This document shows positions 6,022 to 10,125 of a stretch of DNA of 10,125 bases, piece by piece. The notes under the pieces are model-generated. The model did not search any database, was not told the DNA's origin, and was given only the letters and a program-made list of their open reading frames with translations. The position numbers and the translations under genes are program-made. The stretch comes from Spirochaetaceae bacterium (lineage in GTDB: Bacteria > Spirochaetota > Spirochaetia > Treponematales > Breznakiellaceae), in contig JAIRNN010000338.1 of the NCBI GenBank assembly GCA_031257995.1, forward strand, positions 1 to 10,125, written 5' to 3'. The first letter of the stretch is position 1; the number at the start of each line of letters is the position of its first letter.

Positions 6022-6059
6022 AAATTACAAAACGTGAAGAAAATTACAAAACGTGAAAA
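6022..6059. repeat. 19-bp tandem repeat upstream of the RAYT-like gene
   Basis: AAATTACAAAACGTGAAGA (6022-6040) is followed directly by a copy with one change in the last positions (6041-6059). It lies in a purine-rich, AT-rich tract (about 6000-6086) between the gene's start and the right terminal repeat, where a promoter or operator would be. Nothing comparable is seen elsewhere in the window. Confidence 0.75.
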
Positions 6060-6157
6060 AGATGAAAAAAAGGGGGAAGTTTGAGATTTTGAAACAGGCT
6101 CAAGTACTATAGCACGGATAATTGCAGGCCTTCTTCATCTGTGATTTTGGCGATTCT

Positions 6158-7135
6158 TTATCCATCTATTGCCTGAATATCCGCTTCGCTTCCTGCCGCG
6201 TAACAGGGAACCGCGCTTCCTGAGTCTTTCCAGAGGCCGCAGAGCGTTTTCCCCGGGCCGGCTTCAAGAACCGCGCCTACCCCCAGCGCCGCGATGCCCG
6301 CCTCGATGTCCGTCCAGCGCACCGTGCCCGTGATCTGCTTCACGGCAAGGCGTTTGAGTTCCGCGCCGCTTGTCTCCTGCTTGCCGGTTACGTTCGAGAA
6401 AAAGGGAATGACGGGGTCGGCAAAAGAAACCGGGACAAGCGCCTCTTCAAAGCGTTCCGCCGCGCGCCGCATCAAGGGACTATGGAAGGGTCCGCCCACC
6501 GCAAGGGGGACAAACCGCTTCGCCCCCGCCGCCTTAAAACGCGCCTCGGCCTCTTGGAGCACGGCCCGCGTTCCGGACACCACCGTTTGACGCGCCGAGT
6601 TGAGATTCGCCGCATAGAGGCCGGGGAACCCTTCCTTAGTCCACGCGGCGGCAAGGCCCTCGATCGTTTCAGGCGGCAACCCGATGACGGCGGCCATCCA
6701 GATTCCACCGCTTTCTCTGTTACCCACGTCGCCCGCGTTATCCAAAAGGACCGCCTCTTTCACCGCCCACGCCATCGCCTTCCCCCGCTGGGTGACAAGA
6801 CGAAGACAGGACTCCTCGTCAATCACTCCGGCGGCTGCCAGCGCGGGATATTCCCCCAGACTGTGGCCCGCCGCCGCAACCGGAACCACGCCCCGCTCAC
6901 GGAACACGGCAAAAGCGGCCAGTTCCGCCAGCGCGATGGACGGCTGGGCAACCTCAGTTCTCTTTAACTCGTCGGGAGAAGAATCCCGCAACAACGCCAC
7001 CGCGTCAGTTTTCAAAACCTCCCCGGCAAGGGCAAACAGTCTTTTCACCACATCGTACTTTTCCCAAAGGTCAAGCGCCATCCCCGGCGTTTGCGCCCCT
7101 TGGCCGGGAAAGAGAAACGCGCATTTTTCTACCAT
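6158..7135 (-). CDS. fabD: Malonyl-CoA:ACP transacylase
   Basis: FabD transfers malonyl from CoA to acyl carrier protein, supplying the extender for fatty acid synthesis in the cytoplasm. The 325-residue length fits the family. Visible motifs are FPGQGAQ (9-15), the nucleophile in GHSLGE (Ser92), Arg117 in QRGKAM, the catalytic His218 in GPFHSP, and Gln267 in the KQITGTVRW block. A somewhat long loop between the Arg117 helix and the MAAVIGL strand (about 127-146) is the only departure from the usual outline. The ATG lies 7 bp inside the 3' end of fabH, so translation is probably coupled. The Shine-Dalgarno is poor (GGGGGA about 10 bases upstream). No fabG or acpP follows: 56 bp after the stop the inverted-repeat element begins, and no terminator hairpin is evident between. 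Confidence 0.95.
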   Translation of the reverse strand: MVEKCAFLFPGQGAQTPGMALDLWEKYDVVKRLFALAGEVLKTDAVALLRDSSPDELKRTEVAQPSIALAELAAFAVFRERGVVPVAAAGHSLGEYPALAAAGVIDEESCLRLVTQRGKAMAWAVKEAVLLDNAGDVGNRESGGIWMAAVIGLPPETIEGLAAAWTKEGFPGLYAANLNSARQTVVSGTRAVLQEAEARFKAAGAKRFVPLAVGGPFHSPLMRRAAERFEEALVPVSFADPVIPFFSNVTGKQETSGAELKRLAVKQITGTVRWTDIEAGIAALGVGAVLEAGPGKTLCGLWKDSGSAVPCYAAGSEADIQAIDG

Positions 7136-8154
7136 ATAACGATGTTTCCCCCATAGGTAAGGCCGCCGCCGAACCCCACCATGAGAACGGCGTTTCCCGG
7201 AGACAGGCAGCCTTTCCGTTCCAGTTCGTCCAATGCGATGGGAATCGAGGCCGCCGATGTGTTGGCGTATTCTTCGATGTTGAGAAAAAACTTCGATTCG
7301 GGGATATGGAGGCGTTTGGAGGCGGCCTGCACGATGCGGGCGTTTGCCTGATGCGGCACAATGACCGCGATGTCGTCAATCGTAAAGTGTTCGGCGGCGA
7401 GCAGTTTTTCGATCGTCCCGGTGATGGCGCGCACGGCAAAGTTGTACACCGCCCGCCCATCCATCTCGATACTGGGCGGACGCTCGACAACCGCGCCTTT
7501 CTTGTAGGGTTCCCGCGAACCGCCCCGCCGGTTGATCAACGCCTCTTTCCCCGAACCTTCCGCGCCCAGAACAGAACGCAGAAGCCCCCGCGCCCCGTCC
7601 CCCGACACCGGAGCGTCCGTTTTTTCCATGATGACGCAGCCCGCCCCGTCGCCAAAAAGCACACAGGTCGAGCGGTCTTCCCAGTCGGTTAAACGGGACA
7701 ACGTTTCCGCCCCGATAATCAACGCCCTTTTCTGACCGGCATTTCGGGACAAGAGGCCCGCCGCCACCTCAAGGCCATAGATAAAGCCTGAACACGCCGC
7801 GCATACATCCATCGCTGCGGCGTTTTTCGCGCCCAGCGCGTCCTGCACGAGACATGAAACCGAGGGGAAACCGTTATAATCGGGCGTTACCGACGAGGTA
7901 ATGATAAACCCGATACTCGCGGCAACGGCCTCCGCGCTTTCCCCGGTCTTTTTCGCCAGGGCGGCAACGGCGTTCCGTGCCGCTTCTAGGGCAAGATCGC
8001 TGGTTGCCGTGTTTTCATCGGCGATATGCCGCGCGCCGATCCCCGTATGTTCGCGTATCCACGCATCGGACGTATCAATCCTCTCTGCCAAATCGTCATT
8101 CGTTACTTTGTTTGGCGGTACCGCGCTTCCTGTTGCTCGAATCTCAAATGCCAT
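7129..8154 (-). CDS. fabH: 3-oxoacyl-ACP synthase III (FabH)
   Basis: FabH condenses acetyl-CoA with malonyl-ACP to start fatty acid chains. The 341-residue protein has the full catalytic triad: Cys121 in AACSGF, His268 in VPHQAN and Asn298 in YANTSAAS. It also has the conserved DTSDAWIREHTGI block near the N-terminus (27-39), FGDGAG (167-172) and the C-terminal GFGGGLTYG (327-335). It is slightly longer than the E. coli enzyme because of a charged loop around 180-225. The ATG overlaps the helicase stop by one base (TAATG), and AAGGA 4 bases upstream is a usable ribosome site. It lies between the helicase and fabD in one transcription unit. Confidence 0.96.
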   Translation of the reverse strand: MAFEIRATGSAVPPNKVTNDDLAERIDTSDAWIREHTGIGARHIADENTATSDLALEAARNAVAALAKKTGESAEAVAASIGFIITSSVTPDYNGFPSVSCLVQDALGAKNAAAMDVCAACSGFIYGLEVAAGLLSRNAGQKRALIIGAETLSRLTDWEDRSTCVLFGDGAGCVIMEKTDAPVSGDGARGLLRSVLGAEGSGKEALINRRGGSREPYKKGAVVERPPSIEMDGRAVYNFAVRAITGTIEKLLAAEHFTIDDIAVIVPHQANARIVQAASKRLHIPESKFFLNIEEYANTSAASIPIALDELERKGCLSPGNAVLMVGFGGGLTYGGNIVIW

Positions 8155-9905
8155 TAGTCCTTTTTCCCTTTGAATAACGCGGCAAGTTTTGAGAACAAGC
8201 CCTTCTTCACGGGGGCCGCGCCGCTATCTGGCTTTTTAGACACGTTTTGACCGGGAATGGTTGAATTGCGGCCCTGATGTTCACCGTGCCTGCCCTGATG
8301 TTCCGGCACACGCCGTCTGTTGCGTCCTTTTCCGCGCCCCCTGCCCTGCTCTTTTGCGTTCCGGGTGTTTTGCGTACTGTTTTGTGTAGTTTGCGCCCCC
8401 GCCGTTTGTGTCTGGGCGCCTTTCGGCGAATCGCCGTACTTTTCGTTGTAATAGGCCATCCGCTCTTCAAGCGTCATCTGCGACAGATTGACCTTTGGCA
8501 GGGAACGCCCTTGACCTGTCCGCTCATCCCGGCGGCCCGATTGACTCTCTGTCCGCCGGCCCTCGCCGCGTTTTCCCTGCGGTTGCCGCCCGCCTTCCGC
8601 ATCCGGACCGCGCCGTCTGCCCTGTTCCAGCCGCTCTCTCAGGCGGCGTTCGTCACGTCCCCCGCGCTCCCGGTCTTCTCGGCGGCCCCGCGCGCTTCGA
8701 TCTCCCCGGTCGTGTCTGCCGGAACGATTCTCGCGCTCCCTGGAGAACGCGCCGCGCCCGCCCGACTTGTCCTCGGCCAACAGAGACTCGTTGACAACCT
8801 CGGACGGAATCTTTGCGGCAATGTACTTCTCGATGTCGGCAAGCTCGTAGACATCCTGCTCACTCGCCAGCGAAATCGCCTTGCCCGTCTTCCCGGCCCT
8901 TGCCGTCCGCCCGATCCGGTGCACATAGTTCTCCGCGTCAATCGGCAAATCATAGTTCACCACCAGCGCAAGCCCCTCGATGTCCAACCCCCGCGCCGCC
9001 ACATCGGTCGCGACCAGAATACTGTTTTTGCCGCTTTTCAGTTCCTCGATGAGGGAAAGCCGCTTCTGCTGGGGCAGATCACCCGATATAAACTCGCACT
9101 TGATCCCGTTCCGCTTGAGACGCTGGGCAACGACCTCGGTATACCGCTTGGTGTTGCAAAAGATAATCGCGCTTTCAGGTTTTTCCCGCTCGAAAATACC
9201 GAGCAACAGGCGCATCTTGTCCGCCGAATGAACGTGATAGAGCACCTGCTCGATCTCGTCAACCGTCACGTGCTCGCTCTCGATCTCAATCTCCAGCGGC
9301 TCCCGCGTATACTCCCACGCGAGATTCTTCACATAGTTGTTCAACGTCGCGCTGAACAGCATCGTCTGCCGCTTGTCCGGCGGCGGCACCACGTTGATAA
9401 GACGGCGGAGGTCGGGATAGAACCCCATATCAAACATCCGGTCGGCCTCGTCAATGATGAGAAACGCAATCTCCATGAGATTCATCTCGCCGCCCGAATT
9501 GAGGTCAAGCACCCGCCCCGGTGTCCCGACCAGCACGTCGCAATCGTTGCGGAGCAGCTTTTGTTGCGCGCCGTAGCCCACCCCGCCGTAAAACGACCCT
9601 ATCGTAAACGGAAGATAACGGCCCAAAATCTGCGCCTCTTCCTCAACCTGCACGGCAAGCTCCCGTGTCGGCACCATAATCAGGGCCTTGCGCCCCTTTA
9701 ACGCGGAGTCGGTCAGCAACCGCTGAAAAATAACGACCAAAAACGCGGCAGTCTTCCCCGTACCCGTCTGCGACTGCACATAAAGGTCCCGCCCCGATGC
9801 CGCTTGGGCGATGACCTGTTCCTGAACCGGCGTACAAACAACATAAGCGGCCTCCGCAATACCGCGCTGTAAGTCCGGGTGTAACTCTAAACTACTAAAA
9901 TCCAT
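8154..9905 (-). CDS. DEAD-box ATP-dependent RNA helicase with a long basic tail
   Basis: A 583-residue helicase with all core motifs in order: Q-motif CTPVQEQ (24-30), Walker A QTGTGKT (46-52), Ia VPTREL (78-83), Ib TPGR (128-131), DEAD (152-155), SAT (185-187), IV IIFCNT (247-252), V ATDVAARGLD (299-308) and VI HRIGRTARAG (329-338). It should unwind short RNA duplexes, acting in ribosome assembly, mRNA decay or translation initiation. After about residue 378 comes a low-complexity tail rich in Arg, Gly, Glu and Gln, interrupted by an ordered-looking block VNLSQMTLEERMAYYNEKYGD (about 472-492). It ends in a basic amphipathic stretch, GLFSKLAALFKGKKD. Such tails usually bind RNA. It resembles RhlB/CsdA-type proteins, but I cannot assign a symbol. 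It is the first gene of the fabH-fabD transcription unit. No Shine-Dalgarno precedes the ATG. Confidence 0.95.
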   Translation of the reverse strand: MDFSSLELHPDLQRGIAEAAYVVCTPVQEQVIAQAASGRDLYVQSQTGTGKTAAFLVVIFQRLLTDSALKGRKALIMVPTRELAVQVEEEAQILGRYLPFTIGSFYGGVGYGAQQKLLRNDCDVLVGTPGRVLDLNSGGEMNLMEIAFLIIDEADRMFDMGFYPDLRRLINVVPPPDKRQTMLFSATLNNYVKNLAWEYTREPLEIEIESEHVTVDEIEQVLYHVHSADKMRLLLGIFEREKPESAIIFCNTKRYTEVVAQRLKRNGIKCEFISGDLPQQKRLSLIEELKSGKNSILVATDVAARGLDIEGLALVVNYDLPIDAENYVHRIGRTARAGKTGKAISLASEQDVYELADIEKYIAAKIPSEVVNESLLAEDKSGGRGAFSRERENRSGRHDRGDRSARGRREDRERGGRDERRLRERLEQGRRRGPDAEGGRQPQGKRGEGRRTESQSGRRDERTGQGRSLPKVNLSQMTLEERMAYYNEKYGDSPKGAQTQTAGAQTTQNSTQNTRNAKEQGRGRGKGRNRRRVPEHQGRHGEHQGRNSTIPGQNVSKKPDSGAAPVKKGLFSKLAALFKGKKD

Positions 9906-9913
9906 GTTCGGAC

Positions 9914-9942
9914 ACTATAGCAAAAACGGCAGGGAAGCGCAA
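9914..9942 (-). promoter_or_regulatory. Sigma70-type promoter of the helicase-fabH-fabD unit
   Basis: Read on the minus strand, TTGCGC (9942-9937) is followed by a 17-bp spacer and TATAGT (9919-9914), five of six matches to the -10 consensus. Transcription would start about 6-7 bases downstream, near 9907, only 2-3 bases before the start codon at 9905. The mRNA would then be essentially leaderless, which agrees with the missing Shine-Dalgarno. Confidence 0.6.
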
Positions 9943-10041
9943 GTGGGGCATCGGAGTGGTACATCAAAATAGAATTCACCCCTACGCGGGCCTCATTCAT
10001 GTATAGACTTAGAGCTTATCCGCAAATAGGAAAGAGCCGAT

Positions 10042-10049
10042 AAAGGAGG
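10042..10049 (+). promoter_or_regulatory. Strong Shine-Dalgarno abutting the transposase start
   Basis: AAAGGAGG (10042-10049) is separated from the ATG at 10051 by one base, much closer than the usual 5-9. An in-frame TAG at 10027-10029 with no start codon in between rules out an upstream start. The next ATG (10083) is out of frame. Confidence 0.55.
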
Positions 10050-10050
10050 T

Positions 10051-10125
10051 ATGAAAAGAGCAAAAGGAAGCGGGATCAAATCATGGGAACTGACGGAGGA
10101 GTTGTGGGAACGGGTCAAGGATTTC
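10051..10125 (+). CDS. IS5-family-like transposase, N-terminal 25 residues (runs off window)
   Basis: The frame opens with MKRAKGSGIKSWELTEELWERVKDF and continues to the window edge. The block SWELTEELWERVKDF matches the N-terminal 'W-E-(I/L)-(T/S)-(D/E)-E-L/Q-W' helix found at the start of IS5-type (DUF4096-like) DDE transposases. The catalytic DDE residues lie beyond the window, so neither activity nor the subgroup can be judged. It is divergent from the helicase gene, 145 bp away. Confidence 0.65.
   Translation, partial: MKRAKGSGIKSWELTEELWERVKDF

Larger units (their letters stand above)
5335..6101. mobile_element. 767-bp element with perfect 15-bp terminal inverted repeats
   Basis: GAGCCTGTTTCAAAA at 5335-5349 is the exact reverse complement of TTTTGAAACAGGCTC at 6087-6101. 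A perfect 15-bp pair bounding one small gene is the structure of a small insertion element or MITE. Ends of the form GAGxCTGTxxCAAAA are typical of DDE-transposase elements (IS5/IS1182-like). The only gene inside resembles the HUH/IS200 type, whose elements lack such ends, so the element is probably moved in trans. I see no convincing target-site duplication (left flank ...TTAACG, right flank AAGTACT...). The right inner end is AT-rich, in contrast with the GC-rich surroundings. Confidence 0.7.
10012..10125 (+). mobile_element. Left end of an insertion sequence, probably IS5-type (partial)
   Basis: A transposase start at 10051 lies close to GAGCTTATCCGCAAATAGG (10012-10030), which could be the element's terminal repeat given the usual short distance between an IS end and its gene. 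The other end is outside the window, so the boundary cannot be verified. Confidence 0.4.

Noticed and set aside
5303..6112. TACTATAG at 5303-5310 and 6105-6112 as a target-site duplication of the element
   Set aside because: The copies are 24 bp and 3 bp from the element ends, not adjacent to them, and an 8-mer match by chance is likely.
8277..9701. 474-residue plus-strand frame antisense to the helicase
   Set aside because: Long antisense frames are expected opposite GC-rich genes. It is His/Arg/Pro/Leu-rich with no motif, while the minus strand carries every DEAD-box motif.

Overview
The window looks like chromosomal DNA of a GC-rich, diderm bacterium. A spirochaete of the Treponema type is the best guess. 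The evidence is a BspA/Treponema-style 23-residue leucine-rich repeat protein, a full lipoprotein-sorting (Lol) ABC transporter, which implies an outer membrane, and a degenerate IS200-like 'transposase' of a sort I associate with host-associated treponemes. This taxonomic call is an inference from family knowledge; no rRNA gene or other marker is present.

Layout. (1) 2-886, plus strand: the C-terminal 294 residues of a leucine-rich repeat protein whose start lies before the window. (2) 887-1614: a 728-bp GC-rich stretch without a credible gene, packed with repeats. It holds a two-copy 122-bp tandem repeat, a 23-bp G-rich array, a degenerate 22-bp array and several small hairpins, and ends in a plausible promoter. 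(3) 1615-5007, plus strand: a tightly packed lolC-lolD-lolE-type operon (8-bp and 4-bp overlaps) encoding two FtsX/MacB-fold permeases around a LolD ATPase. (4) 5008-6157: a junkyard of mobile DNA between two convergent operons. It contains short direct repeats, a 5' fragment of a helix-turn-helix transposase gene, and a 767-bp element with perfect 15-bp terminal inverted repeats. That element carries a minus-strand gene for an IS200/RAYT-like protein that appears to have lost its catalytic residues. (5) 9905-6158, minus strand: a DEAD-box RNA helicase, fabH and fabD, overlapping by 1 and 7 bp, with a sigma70-like promoter so close to the helicase start that the mRNA may be leaderless. (6) 9906-10125: an intergenic gap and then the first 25 codons of an IS5-type transposase running off the window.

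How the parts work together. LolCDE would use ATP to extract lipoproteins from the inner membrane for delivery to the outer membrane. FabD makes malonyl-ACP and FabH condenses it with acetyl-CoA, so together they start each fatty acid. The helicase is co-transcribed with them, probably for RNA remodelling or decay. The least explained parts are the 22-23-bp periodic DNA before lolC and the 767-bp inverted-repeat element with its apparently dead transposase.
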